Shown in pieces: positions 48,869 to 56,705 of a stretch of 64,000 nucleotides of DNA. The stretch's first letter is position 1; every line of letters starts with the position of its first letter. The notes beneath the pieces are model-generated. The model had not been told where the DNA came from. It did not search any database and saw only the letters and a program-made list of their open reading frames with translations. Origin of the DNA: Curtobacterium flaccumfaciens pv. betae (GTDB lineage Bacteria; Actinomycetota; Actinomycetes; Actinomycetales; Microbacteriaceae); the NCBI RefSeq assembly GCF_026241855.1, contig NZ_JAPJDC010000001.1, positions 3,472,001-3,536,000 of the forward strand, read 5' to 3'. Made by a program: the position numbers and the translations under genes.

Positions 48869-50079
48869 GAGCGGTCGTCCTCGGCGGCGCCTGGAGCGTC
48901 CGCGGTCTCCGCATCGACCGAACCGTCGACGGGCAGGTGCATGGCGACGACGAACTCGTCGTCGGAACGCTCGGCCTCCACCGTGGCCTCGCTGCCGAGT
49001 TCCGCGAACCGCTCGCGCATCCCGAGCAACCCCTGTCCGCCGCTCGGCAGCGGGTTGGCCACGACGACGTCCACGGCGTCGCCGTCCCGGATCACCGACA
49101 GGGACACGGGGCGGCCGGGAGCGTGCCTGCGGGCGTTGCTGAGGGCCTCCCGGACGACCTGGACCACGGCGGCCCGGTGGGCGTCGTCGAGGACCGCGAG
49201 GGCCGCGTCGCCCTGCACGACGACCTCGCCGCCGAACGAGCGGTGCGCGTCGAGCAGGGCCGTCAGGCCCGACGCGTGGTCGGCGGACGGACTGGAGGCA
49301 CGGGTCGGCTCCGGCTGGTCGGGCTGCGGTTCGTCGCGGAGCGCGTGCACCGCACGCCGCGCCTCGGCCAGGCCGTCCGCGGCCAGCGCGCGGGCATCGC
49401 CGGCTCGGCGGGTGGCCTCGTCGACGCGGCCGGCCTCGAGCAGGGCCTCGACCGCGTCGAGCTGCAGCACCAGGCCGCCGAGCGAGTGGGCGAGGACGTC
49501 GTGGATGTCCCGGGACGCCCGCGACCGGTCGGCGAGGAGCCGTGCGCGCTGCTGCTGACGCTCGGTCTCGCGGGCCTGCGCCGTCGTGATCCGGACCTGC
49601 CGACGGCTGAATCCGACGAGCACGCCGAGCAGCAGCCCGCCGCTCACGCCGAGGACGAGCTGCACCGACGCCTGCTCGAGCGTCGCGGTGACGGCGACCA
49701 CCACGATGGCGGCGAGCGCGGCGACCGCGGCCGTCCAGACCGGCAGGCGGAGGTCGGCGCCGAGGACGACGAGCCCGACGATCACCGGGACGACCAGGAG
49801 CGAGTCGGTCGGCACCACGACGCAGGATCCGGCGGCGGTCATCACGCCGGCTGCGGCGACGAGCACGCGGGGCGTGCGTGCTCCTTCGCGGACGGCCCAG
49901 GCGGCGAGCGCCACGGCCCCGAGGACCCAGACCCACGCGGGGTGGTGGAGCAGGAGGCCGTTCCGGACGAACCAGAAGGCGACCACGGCGATCCCGACGG
50001 CGTTGAGTCCCCAGGACAGCACCGAGCGGGACCGGACCCCGGCGGGGTCGGTCGGGTCCGGGTCGGTGGGCAGGCTCAC
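48865..50079 (-). CDS. Two-component sensor histidine kinase, NarL-type (HisKA_3)
   Basis: 404 residues from GTG at 50079. About four to five hydrophobic segments in the first 160 residues form the sensor; there is no large external loop, so the signal may be membrane-borne. DRSRASRDIHDVLAHSLGGL holds the phosphorylated His of HisKA_3. The ATPase domain has VVREALSNARRHAPG (N box) and GGQGLLGMRERFAELGS (G box). The linker between the two carries a copy of the dispersed motif (49288-49303). The GTG overlaps the upstream stop (GTGA). Confidence 0.92.
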   Translation of the reverse strand: MSLPTDPDPTDPAGVRSRSVLSWGLNAVGIAVVAFWFVRNGLLLHHPAWVWVLGAVALAAWAVREGARTPRVLVAAAGVMTAAGSCVVVPTDSLLVVPVIVGLVVLGADLRLPVWTAAVAALAAIVVVAVTATLEQASVQLVLGVSGGLLLGVLVGFSRRQVRITTAQARETERQQQRARLLADRSRASRDIHDVLAHSLGGLVLQLDAVEALLEAGRVDEATRRAGDARALAADGLAEARRAVHALRDEPQPDQPEPTRASSPSADHASGLTALLDAHRSFGGEVVVQGDAALAVLDDAHRAAVVQVVREALSNARRHAPGRPVSLSVIRDGDAVDVVVANPLPSGGQGLLGMRERFAELGSEATVEAERSDDEFVVAMHLPVDGSVDAETADAPGAAEDDRS

Positions 50080-50597
50080 CGGACCATCATGCCGCGGCGG
50101 GCGGCCTCCGACCGGTCGCCGCCGCGGGGGATGCGCTGGTCGACGACCAGGGCACGGGCGGCGCGGTTCAGGGCGAGCACGAGCAGGATCGTGCCGGTCG
50201 AGGTGAGCAGGTGCGCGCCGAGGTGGCCGCCGAGGACGTCGAGCCCGATGCGGGCGGCGATCAGGACGAGCCAGAGCGCGGCGCCGAGCCAACCGGTGCG
50301 GGACTGCAGGGTGGGGCCCTTGTCGTCCGGTGTCGTGACGGTGCGGAACCGGGTCATGGCCCCCATCGCGAGGCCGACGCCGACGGTGAGCAGGGCTTCG
50401 AGGCCGAGGAACACGACGTCGGTGGTGGTGACGGTCGTCGTGGTCTGCGCGAGGACGACCACGCCGACGATCGCCATCACGAGCGGACCCCGCCAGATGC
50501 GCGCCGGGTCGAGGAACCGCCAGGTCGCCTGCCGGTACGCCAGGAGGCCGACGAGGGCGAGGCCGATGAGCACGTTCGCGAGGAGCTGGACCGACAT
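50076..50597 (-). CDS. Membrane protein of two-component operon, unknown function
   Basis: 173 residues with four to five membrane segments (about 4-20, 38-57, 63-82, 102-125 and 132-150) and a basic C-terminal tail. No catalytic motif. Its stop overlaps the kinase start, so the order membrane protein - kinase - regulator is one translation-coupled unit. It may be a sensor partner or an output protein; this context is the only clue. Start ATG at 50597. Confidence 0.8.
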   Translation of the reverse strand: MSVQLLANVLIGLALVGLLAYRQATWRFLDPARIWRGPLVMAIVGVVVLAQTTTTVTTTDVVFLGLEALLTVGVGLAMGAMTRFRTVTTPDDKGPTLQSRTGWLGAALWLVLIAARIGLDVLGGHLGAHLLTSTGTILLVLALNRAARALVVDQRIPRGGDRSEAARRGMMVR

Positions 50598-50728
50598 GGT
50601 GTGCCTTTCGAGGTGGTCCGGCGGGGCGTTCCCGACCGGTGTGATCAGCCTCGTTCCGGGCGTCCCCCGGGCACACCAACCAGGGGTGGGGGCGCGGGTG
50701 GTGATCGCGGTGGTGTTCCATTGACGGC

Positions 50729-51571
50729 ATGGCTGATGCGTTCGACGGGTTCCGGATCGGTGCGGGGTACTCGGTGGTGGAGCCGGACCGGCACCGACCG
50801 GGGTCCTTCACCCTGGTGGTGGACGGCACCCCGCAGTCGCACGTGGACCTCGAGGACCCGACCCACCTGGCGTTCGAGTACATCCGCCGGATCGGGCACG
50901 CGATCGACCTGCTGCCGGACGGCCCGATCACGGCACTGCACCTGGGCGCCGGCGCCCTCACCCTGCCCCGCTACGTCGCGGTGACCCGTCCGGGTTCGCG
51001 GCAGCAGGTGATCGAGCTCGAGCGTGACCTGGTCGAGCACGTGCGCGAGGCCCTGCCGTTCCCCCGTGGCGCGTCGATCCGGGTGCGGTACGGCGATGCC
51101 CGGGAGGTCCTCGGCAAGCTGCCCGCCGGGCTCCGCGGCACCGTGGACCTGGCGGTGGTGGACGTCTTCGGCGGTTCGCAGATCCCCGCACACGTGACGA
51201 GCGTCGAGTTCTACCGCGAGGTCGCCGCGTTCCTGTCGCCGACGGGCATCGTCGCGGTGAACGTGGCCGACGGCGCCGGGTTGGCCTTCGCCCGCGGGCA
51301 GGCGTCGACGCTGCAGTCGGTGCTGCCGTCGGTCGCGGCGGTGGCGGACACCGGGATGCTCAAGGGCCGGCGGTTCGGGAACATCGTGCTGCTCGGGTCG
51401 CCGACCGACCTGCCGGTGGCGGACATGCCGAGGCGGTACTCGTCCGACCCGATGCCGGCCAAGGTCGTGCACGGTGCGGAGCTCCGGTCGTTCATCGCCG
51501 GGGCGCCGATCGTCACGGACCAGACGGCGGTCGCGTCGCCGGAGCCGAACCGGAGCGTGTTCGGGGGCTGA
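50729..51571 (+). CDS. Spermidine-synthase-like methyltransferase-fold protein
   Basis: 280 residues with the Rossmann-type aminopropyl/methyltransferase fold: LHLGAGALTLPRYVAVTRPGS near residue 71 (nucleotide loop), VIELERDLVEHVREALP (acidic loop), VRYGDAREVLGKL and DLAVVDVFGGSQIPAHVTSVEFY. Such stand-alone spermidine-synthase-like proteins are common in actinobacteria, often where polyamine synthesis is lacking, so the true substrate is unknown. ATG at 50729, divergent from the two-component operon. A small gap of about 108 bases follows. Confidence 0.78.
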   Translation: MADAFDGFRIGAGYSVVEPDRHRPGSFTLVVDGTPQSHVDLEDPTHLAFEYIRRIGHAIDLLPDGPITALHLGAGALTLPRYVAVTRPGSRQQVIELERDLVEHVREALPFPRGASIRVRYGDAREVLGKLPAGLRGTVDLAVVDVFGGSQIPAHVTSVEFYREVAAFLSPTGIVAVNVADGAGLAFARGQASTLQSVLPSVAAVADTGMLKGRRFGNIVLLGSPTDLPVADMPRRYSSDPMPAKVVHGAELRSFIAGAPIVTDQTAVASPEPNRSVFGG

Positions 51572-51679
51572 CGCCCGCCCGCGGCGTCGCCGGGGACGGA
51601 CTTCGGGCACTCGACGGGTCCGGCTGTCAGGATGGTCTGAACGACCGCGCAGCTGCGCGACCGAGCGATGGGAACCCTG

Positions 51680-52483
51680 ATGACGAACGACGACCGGAAC
51701 GACCAGGACCGGACGGGCGACGGCCAGGCGCCGCGCTGGGGCGACGCCCCGCAGCAGCAGCAGCCCGACGCCGATGCCCCGCGGTACGGCGAGCGTGTGG
51801 ACCCGGCGCCGACCTCGACCCCGCAGTACGGCGAGCAGTACGGGCAGGGCCAGCAGCAGTACGGGCAGCAGTCCGGGCAGGGCCAGCAGCAGTACGGGCA
51901 GCAGTCCGGGCAGGGCCAGCAGCAGTACGGCCAGCAGCAGTACGGCCAGCCGTCGAGCACGCCGAGCTGGAACGACCAGCAGCGCCACGACCAGGGCCAG
52001 CACCACGACCAGCAGCCGTACGCCGCCGCGCCCGCGCACTCCGGTGCCCCGGCCTGGCAGAGCCACGACGAGCCGAAGCCCAAGAAGAAGAAGACCGTCG
52101 GCATCATCGCCTTCGTGCTCGGCCTGCTCGCGCTCGTGCTCGGCGTCGTCGGCGGCTACATCATGGGTTCGGCCATCAGCAACAGCGGTGTGATCGACCA
52201 GATCACGCAGAACGGCTCGACGAACCTCACGCCCGAGCAGATGCAGAGCGAGGTCATGAGCGACCCGGACGTCCGCTCGCAGCTCGTGGGCGGCATCGCC
52301 GTGATCGGCATCGCCGCGTTCCTCGGACTCTGGGCACTCGTGCAGGGCATCATCGCGGCCGTCGCCAAGCGCGGTCGTGTCTGGGGCATCCTGGCGATCG
52401 TCCTGGCGGTCGTCGCGACCATCGCGACGTTCGTCACCTACGCCGGCGTGGCCGCTGCCGGCGCGGTGGGCGCCAACTCCTGA
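51680..52483 (+). CDS. Membrane protein with Gln/Tyr/Gly-rich repeat N-terminus
   Basis: 267 residues if started at ATG 51680 (GGGAA lies 8 bases upstream); an in-frame ATG at 51668 is possible. Residues 1-130 are hydrophilic and dominated by YGQQ/QGQQQYGQQSG repeats. A Lys cluster (KPKKKK) precedes the first membrane segment (IIAFVLGLLALVLGVVGGYIMG); a second and third follow (GIAVIGIAAFLGLWALVQGIIA, GILAIVLAVVATIATFVTYAG). The layout matches the DUF4190/Prion-like-tail membrane proteins of actinobacteria. The tail has a 33-bp DNA tandem repeat at 51842-51937. Role unknown. Confidence 0.8.
   Translation: MTNDDRNDQDRTGDGQAPRWGDAPQQQQPDADAPRYGERVDPAPTSTPQYGEQYGQGQQQYGQQSGQGQQQYGQQSGQGQQQYGQQQYGQPSSTPSWNDQQRHDQGQHHDQQPYAAAPAHSGAPAWQSHDEPKPKKKKTVGIIAFVLGLLALVLGVVGGYIMGSAISNSGVIDQITQNGSTNLTPEQMQSEVMSDPDVRSQLVGGIAVIGIAAFLGLWALVQGIIAAVAKRGRVWGILAIVLAVVATIATFVTYAGVAAAGAVGANS
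51842..51937 (+). repeat. 33-bp in-frame tandem repeat (2.9 copies)
   Basis: A 33-base unit encoding GQGQQQYGQQS is repeated: copies 51842-51874 and 51875-51907 are identical, then a truncated and slightly changed copy at 51908-51937. A multiple of 3 keeps the frame, so copy number can vary without breaking the gene. Confidence 0.85.
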
Positions 52484-52496
52484 TCCACCCCTCGAC

Positions 52497-52534
52497 CGAA
52501 CGGCCCGTCGCGCTCCGGCACGGCGGGCCGTTCG
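52497..52534 (+). terminator. Terminator after the Gln/Tyr-rich membrane protein gene
   Basis: CGAACGGCCCG and CGGGCCGTTCG form a perfect 11-bp stem with a 16-base loop, 13 bases after the TGA. Followed by TCGTCCCGGG, no T-run. Confidence 0.6.
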
Positions 52535-52626
52535 TCGTCCCGGGGGTACGCGCGGACGGCTGCACCCGCGCAACCTGAGCGCGTCGCACCGACCGCTCCC
52601 GGGAGACCGCGGCTACCCTCGAACCG

Positions 52627-53457
52627 ATGTCCCTCCCGCCCGACGACCGCCAGCAGCCCGACCTGTCCGACCGTTCCCGTGAACCGCGCCACGCGGCTCC
52701 CGTGACGGCCGGAGTCAGCCCGGGCAGCACCTTCGCGCCCATCAGCCTGCGACCCGCGGTCGACGTCGACGCCGTGCACCAGCGGCTCCGTGACCTCGGT
52801 CAGAGCCGCAGCACCGACGCCCTCGCCGAACGGGCCGAGCTCCTCCGCCTGCTCGGCCGTCTGGACGAGTCGCTCGTGATCGCCGAAGAGGTGTTCCGCC
52901 TCGCGATGTTCACCGGGGAGCGCCAGGACAAGGTCGCCGCGCGGATCCGTCGTGCGCACGTCCTGCACGACCTCGGCCGGCATGACCGCGCTGCCGCCGA
53001 GGCCGCCATGGCCCGCGACACCGCCGCCACCGAGGAGTGGCCCGAGCTCGAGGGCGCCGCGGCCGAGATCGCGGGCTGGTCGCTGTTCGAGAACGACCGC
53101 TTCGACGAGGCCCGCGCCGCACTCTCGCGGGCGTACCAGGCCTTCCGGCAGGCCGGCGCGCCGTCCGAGCGCACCGACGCGCTGCGCACCGCGGTCGAGG
53201 CCGCCATGCGGGCCTCGATCACGAACCCGGCGGAACCGTCCGACCGGCCCCGGACGGCCCGCGAGGTCGCCGCCCGCCGCGCCGAGGACGACGAACCCAC
53301 GACCCGCGTCGCCGAGCCGGTGAAGCAGGTCCCGCCGATCCGCCGGCGCGTGCTCGGTGCGCCCGACGCCGCCCGGACCGAGGCCGACGACATCTGGGGC
53401 CGGATCGCGGCCCGGGCAGCGAAGAAGGGCCAGGCCGACCCGCGTTCCGAGCAGTGA
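52627..53457 (+). CDS. TPR-repeat protein
   Basis: 276 residues. The middle (about 48-195) contains helical repeats with tetratricopeptide pattern (ALAERAELLRLLGRLDESLVIAEEVFRLA; RAHVLHDLGRHDRAAAEAAMARD; AGWSLFENDRFDEARAALSRAYQAF). The tails are disordered and charged. No enzymatic motif. The stop overlaps the SprT-like gene start (GTGA), suggesting that the two are made together. ATG at 52627. Partner unknown. Confidence 0.78.
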   Translation: MSLPPDDRQQPDLSDRSREPRHAAPVTAGVSPGSTFAPISLRPAVDVDAVHQRLRDLGQSRSTDALAERAELLRLLGRLDESLVIAEEVFRLAMFTGERQDKVAARIRRAHVLHDLGRHDRAAAEAAMARDTAATEEWPELEGAAAEIAGWSLFENDRFDEARAALSRAYQAFRQAGAPSERTDALRTAVEAAMRASITNPAEPSDRPRTAREVAARRAEDDEPTTRVAEPVKQVPPIRRRVLGAPDAARTEADDIWGRIAARAAKKGQADPRSEQ

Positions 53458-53945
53458 CCGCGCTCGAGGCCGTCCGGCTCCGCGCCGAAGCGCTCATCGC
53501 CGAACACCTCGGCACCGGGACGTGGGCGTTCGGGTTCGACCACGCCAAGACCCGCGCGGGTCAGTGCGACTTCGCGCGGAAGCGGATCACGGTGAGCCGT
53601 CACCTGGCCACCCGGTTCTCCGACGAGGACGTCGAACAGGTCCTGCTGCACGAGGTCGCGCACGCACTCGCCGGCGCCCGGGCGGCACACGGACCGAAGT
53701 GGAAGCGCACGGCCGCGTCGATCGGGTACACCGGTTCCCGGCTGCACGACGGGCCGATCGCCAGCGAGCTCGCCCCCTGGATCGGCACCTGCCCCGCGGG
53801 ACACGAGCACTTCCGGTACCGCATGCCCACCCGTCCCCTGGCCTGCGCCCGCTGTTCCCGGCGGTTCGACGCCCGGAACGTCATCACGTGGCGGCGTCGG
53901 ACCGCGGACGACGACGCGGCCACGATGGCGTCGACTACCGCATGA
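53454..53945 (+). CDS. SprT-like zinc metalloprotease-fold protein
   Basis: 163 residues. LLHEVAHALAG (residues 65-74) is the HExxH zinc site and His79 in AHGPKWKR is the third ligand. A C-terminal zinc ribbon with CPAGH...CARC follows (residues 115-142). The family (SprT/Spartan) includes DNA-protein crosslink proteases, but the bacterial members are mostly uncharacterised. GTG start at 53454, overlapping the TPR gene stop. It may act with the TPR protein. Confidence 0.85.
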   Translation: MTALEAVRLRAEALIAEHLGTGTWAFGFDHAKTRAGQCDFARKRITVSRHLATRFSDEDVEQVLLHEVAHALAGARAAHGPKWKRTAASIGYTGSRLHDGPIASELAPWIGTCPAGHEHFRYRMPTRPLACARCSRRFDARNVITWRRRTADDDAATMASTTA

Positions 53946-53992
53946 GGTGCCCGACGCACGGAGGCGCGCCGGTAACCCGTTAGCCTGGGCGG

Positions 53993-54688
53993 ATGCACAC
54001 GGGGCAGCACATCCGCACGGACGCCGGTTCCTCCTGGTTCTTCGACGCCGGACGGATCGCGCTCGACTTCGCGCACACGGGTGGCTTCGCCGACGACCCC
54101 ACCGGACGCCGACCGCGGTCGCAGCTCGGGGAGCTGCTCGCGAGCCCGGCCGACCTGGACGAGTGGCTCAGCGAGCACACCGAGCCGATCGACGTCGGTG
54201 CCAGCGCCCGCGAGCTGCAGGACGCCCGTGCCCTGCGTGCCGCGATCGCCCGGCTCGCCGTGGCCGCCGCCCCCGCGCCGGCGAGCACCGCCGCGGAGCG
54301 CACCGCCGTGGCGGTGGGCCTGCGTGCCGGAGCCGGCCGCACGCGCCCCGCGCCCGACGACATCGACACCGTCAACCTGTTCGCCGCCCTGCCGGACGTG
54401 CCCCCGAGCCTCCCGGGTGGCCGACGCCGCGCCGGAGCGAACCGGGTCCGCCTGGCGCAGGCCCTGTCGAGCGTCGCGCGCGACGCCGTCGCGCTCTTCA
54501 CCGAGGTCGGCTTCGACGACGTCGAGGCCGACGGCCGGCCGACGCGCCTGAGCCGGTGCTCGGCCGAGGACTGCGGCCTGGTGTTCTACGACTCGTCGCG
54601 CGGTGGGACCCGTCGCTGGTGCTCGATGCAGCGGTGCGGCAACCGGGCGAAGGTCCGGGCGCACCGTGCTCGCCGCGCCGCGGAGTGA
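53993..54688 (+). CDS. CGNR zinc-finger / ABATE-domain protein
   Basis: 231 residues. An ABATE-type N-terminal domain (FDAGRIALDFAHTGGF, then LGELLASPADLDEWL) is followed by the C-terminal CGNR zinc finger: CSAEDCGLVFYDSSRGGTRRWCSMQRCGNRAKVRAHRAR. The four Cys lie near residues 186-215. Proteins of this family are probably transcription regulators of stress or metabolic genes; targets are unknown. ATG at 53993. Nothing in the neighbours is an obvious target. Confidence 0.88.
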   Translation: MHTGQHIRTDAGSSWFFDAGRIALDFAHTGGFADDPTGRRPRSQLGELLASPADLDEWLSEHTEPIDVGASARELQDARALRAAIARLAVAAAPAPASTAAERTAVAVGLRAGAGRTRPAPDDIDTVNLFAALPDVPPSLPGGRRRAGANRVRLAQALSSVARDAVALFTEVGFDDVEADGRPTRLSRCSAEDCGLVFYDSSRGGTRRWCSMQRCGNRAKVRAHRARRAAE

Positions 54689-55035
54689 GCCCGAGCTGAC
54701 ACCTTCCCCTCGTTGTCCGGGAGGGGGCGAGTCGCGACACCCCGCTCACCTCCGCTGAGCGGTCACCAACCGTCGCCCGACGGCGTCGCAACCGTCAGGT
54801 TGCGACCACCCGACGCGAAGCAAGCGACGAGTCGCGACCAGCCACCGGCCGGGAGGCCCGTGGCGGCGCCGCCACGGGCCTCCTGTCCGCCTTCCGCGAG
54901 CGGTCACGACACCCCGCGCACCTCGGCCGAGCGGTCACCGACTGCTGGCGGCGTCCCAGCCGACGGGTCCTGACCACCCGACACACGCACGCTCGAGCGG
55001 CGACCGGCCAGCACCACGACACTACGAAGAAAAAG
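54689..55035. other. Repeat-rich spacer upstream of the Nramp gene, no gene
   Basis: About 350 bases. It contains two degenerate direct repeats (54735-54819 and 54907-54988), each beginning CGACACCCCGC and ending with an ACCACCCGAC segment. A perfect palindrome lies between them (54851-54882, arms GGAGGCCCGTGGCGGC), and its flanks are copies of the dispersed REP-like motif. The structure resembles a small mobile element or its remnant. The Nramp operator is at the right end. Confidence 0.6.
54846..54889. repeat. Perfect palindrome built from two inverted REP-like copies
   Basis: CGGCCGGGAGGCCCGT (54846-54861) and the inverted ACGGGCCTCCTGTCCG (54874-54889) flank GGCGGCGCCGCC. The 32-base centre (54851-54882) is a perfect palindrome. 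This is the best-paired copy in the window. Confidence 0.85.
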
Positions 55036-55051
55036 ATTCGGTGAGCCGAAT
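55036..55051 (+). promoter_or_regulatory. Probable MntR/DtxR-type operator upstream of the Nramp gene
   Basis: ATTCGG-TGAG-CCGAAT, a perfect 6+4+6 inverted repeat, ends 19 bases before the ATG at 55071. Its TTCGGTGAGCCGAA core resembles the operators of Mn/Fe-sensing DtxR-family repressors (MntR, IdeR) in actinobacteria, and its position before a Mn/Fe transporter gene supports that. Repression when metal is sufficient is the predicted effect. Confidence 0.7.
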
Positions 55052-55070
55052 TCTCTGGCAGGATCGGTGC

Positions 55071-56330
55071 ATGACCGACACTGCCAGCCCCCGGCTCGAC
55101 GAGCACCCATCCGGTGCCCCGCGTCGTCGCGCAGCCGGGCTCACCCTGCTCGGACCGGCCTTCGTGGCGGCCATCGCGTACGTCGACCCGGGCAACGTCG
55201 CCGCCAACCTGACGGCCGGCGCCGAGTACGGGTACCTGCTGCTCTGGGTGCTCGTGGCCGCGAACGCCAGCGCCGTGGTGGTGCAGTACCTGTCCGCCAA
55301 GCTCGGGGTGGTGACGGGCAAGTCGCTGCCCGAACACCTCGGCCTGCGGATGCGACGAACGCCGCGCCTGCTGTTCTGGGGCCAGGCCGAGATCGTCGCC
55401 GCCGCGACCGACATCGCCGAGGTCATCGGCGGCGCGCTGGCGCTCTACCTGCTCTTCGACCTGCCACTCGTGGTCGGCGGGATCATCACCGGGCTCGTCT
55501 CGATGCTCCTGCTGACCCTGCACAGCCGCCGGGGCACGCGCCTGTTCGAGACCGTGGTGACGGCGATGCTCGCGATCCTGACGGTGGGCTTCTGCGCCGG
55601 GCTGCTGTTCGCCAGGGTCACACCGGCCGACCTGGTCGCCGGGCTCGTGCCGCGGTTCGAGGGCGCCGGGTCGGTGCTGCTCGCGGCCTCGATGCTCGGC
55701 GCAACCGTGATGCCGCACGCGGTGTACCTGCACTCGGCGCTCGCCCGGGACCGCCACGGGGACGTCCCCGCCGGGCCGGAGCGTCGCCGGGTGCTCGTCG
55801 CGACTCGGTGGGACGTCGGGCTCGCGCTGATCGTCGCGGGTGGGGTGAACATCGCGATGCTCGTCCTCGCCGCGGCCACCCTGCCCGGAGTCGCGGGCAC
55901 CGACTCCATCCCCGGTGCGCAGCGCGCCATCGCCGAGAACGTCGGCCCGGTCGTCGGGGTGCTCTTCGCCGTGGGCCTGCTCGCGTCCGGCCTGGCCTCG
56001 ACCTCGGTGGGCTGCATGGCCGGCGCGGAGATCATGAAGGGCCTGCTGCACGTGCGGATCCCGCTCGTGGCCCGGCGCGCGATCACCCTGGTGCCCGCGA
56101 TCGTGCTGCTCGCCCTGAACGCCGACGCGACGATGCTGCTCGTCGTCAGCCAGGTGGTGCTGAGCTTCGGGATCGCCTTCGCGATCGTGCCCCTGGTGGT
56201 CTACACCTCGCGACGGAGCGTGATGGGGACCGACGTGAACGCCGCGCCCACCCGCGTGGTGGCGTGGGTGATCGCGGCGGTCATCGTGGCGCTCAACGTC
56301 GCACTGGTCGTGCTCACCCTGACCGGCTGA
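55071..56330 (+). CDS. mntH: Nramp-family divalent metal (Mn2+/Fe2+) transporter
   Basis: Proton-coupled importer with about eleven membrane segments; 419 residues. The metal site is visible: DPGN at 39-42 in the first helix and AxxM in helix 6 (GATVMPHAVYLH, A211, M214, His216). The frame is open to a GTG at 55041, but that lies inside the operator, so the ATG at 55071 with GGATCGG upstream is chosen. Preceded by an MntR-like operator, so expression is probably metal-responsive. Mn is the likeliest substrate; Fe or Cd transport cannot be excluded. Confidence 0.93.
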   Translation: MTDTASPRLDEHPSGAPRRRAAGLTLLGPAFVAAIAYVDPGNVAANLTAGAEYGYLLLWVLVAANASAVVVQYLSAKLGVVTGKSLPEHLGLRMRRTPRLLFWGQAEIVAAATDIAEVIGGALALYLLFDLPLVVGGIITGLVSMLLLTLHSRRGTRLFETVVTAMLAILTVGFCAGLLFARVTPADLVAGLVPRFEGAGSVLLAASMLGATVMPHAVYLHSALARDRHGDVPAGPERRRVLVATRWDVGLALIVAGGVNIAMLVLAAATLPGVAGTDSIPGAQRAIAENVGPVVGVLFAVGLLASGLASTSVGCMAGAEIMKGLLHVRIPLVARRAITLVPAIVLLALNADATMLLVVSQVVLSFGIAFAIVPLVVYTSRRSVMGTDVNAAPTRVVAWVIAAVIVALNVALVVLTLTG

Positions 56331-56350
56331 GGCACGACCGGTCAGGGTGA
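56314..56350. terminator. Bidirectional terminator between mntH and DUF427 gene
   Basis: TCACCCTGACCGG and CCGGTCAGGGTGA form a perfect 13-bp stem with an 11-base loop. The left arm includes the last codons of mntH and the loop contains its TGA. It lies between convergent genes, so the same hairpin can end both transcripts. Confidence 0.75.
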
Positions 56351-56360
56351 CGGGCGGTCG

Positions 56361-56663
56361 TCACTCGACGACCTGGACGTCCTTCCAGAACGCGACGTAG
56401 CCCGAGTAGTCCTTGCCGACGCGGTCGAACGACGACGGGATCGGCGTCGGGTACGACCACGCGCGGTCCTGCAGCGCCTGTCCGTCGACGTTCACCGTGA
56501 AGTACTGGGTGTCGCCCTTCCACGGGCAGTGGTACTGGGTGGGGCTCTCGGTGAAGAGCTCGGTCTTCACGCTCGACGGCGGAAAGTACCAGTTGCCCTC
56601 GATCTTGATGAGGTCCTCTTCGGGGGCCTCCGCGATCACCGTGTCGCCGACGACTGCCTTCAT
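56361..56663 (-). CDS. DUF427 domain protein
   Basis: 100 residues starting MKAVVGDTVIAEAPEEDLIKIEGNWYFPP. The body has the DUF427 pattern: YFPPSSVKTELFTESPTQYHCPWKGDTQYFTV and a C-terminal YVAFWKDVQVVE. Small beta-barrel-like family of unknown function; the conserved HCPWKG motif is intact. Some members carry two copies of the domain, this one has one. ATG at 56663. Confidence 0.92.
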   Translation of the reverse strand: MKAVVGDTVIAEAPEEDLIKIEGNWYFPPSSVKTELFTESPTQYHCPWKGDTQYFTVNVDGQALQDRAWSYPTPIPSSFDRVGKDYSGYVAFWKDVQVVE

Positions 56664-56705
56664 GGCGTTGCTCCTTCGCTCGCTGGTTCCGTGACGGGGC
56701 GAACG

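Noticed and set aside
51842-51937. CRISPR array
   Set aside because: Repeat units are directly adjacent without spacers and in frame within a coding region; no cas genes are present.
55041-55070. Upstream GTG start for the Nramp gene
   Set aside because: It lies within the ATTCGG-TGAG-CCGAAT operator and the added residues do not match Nramp proteins; the ATG at 55071 fits the usual N-terminus.
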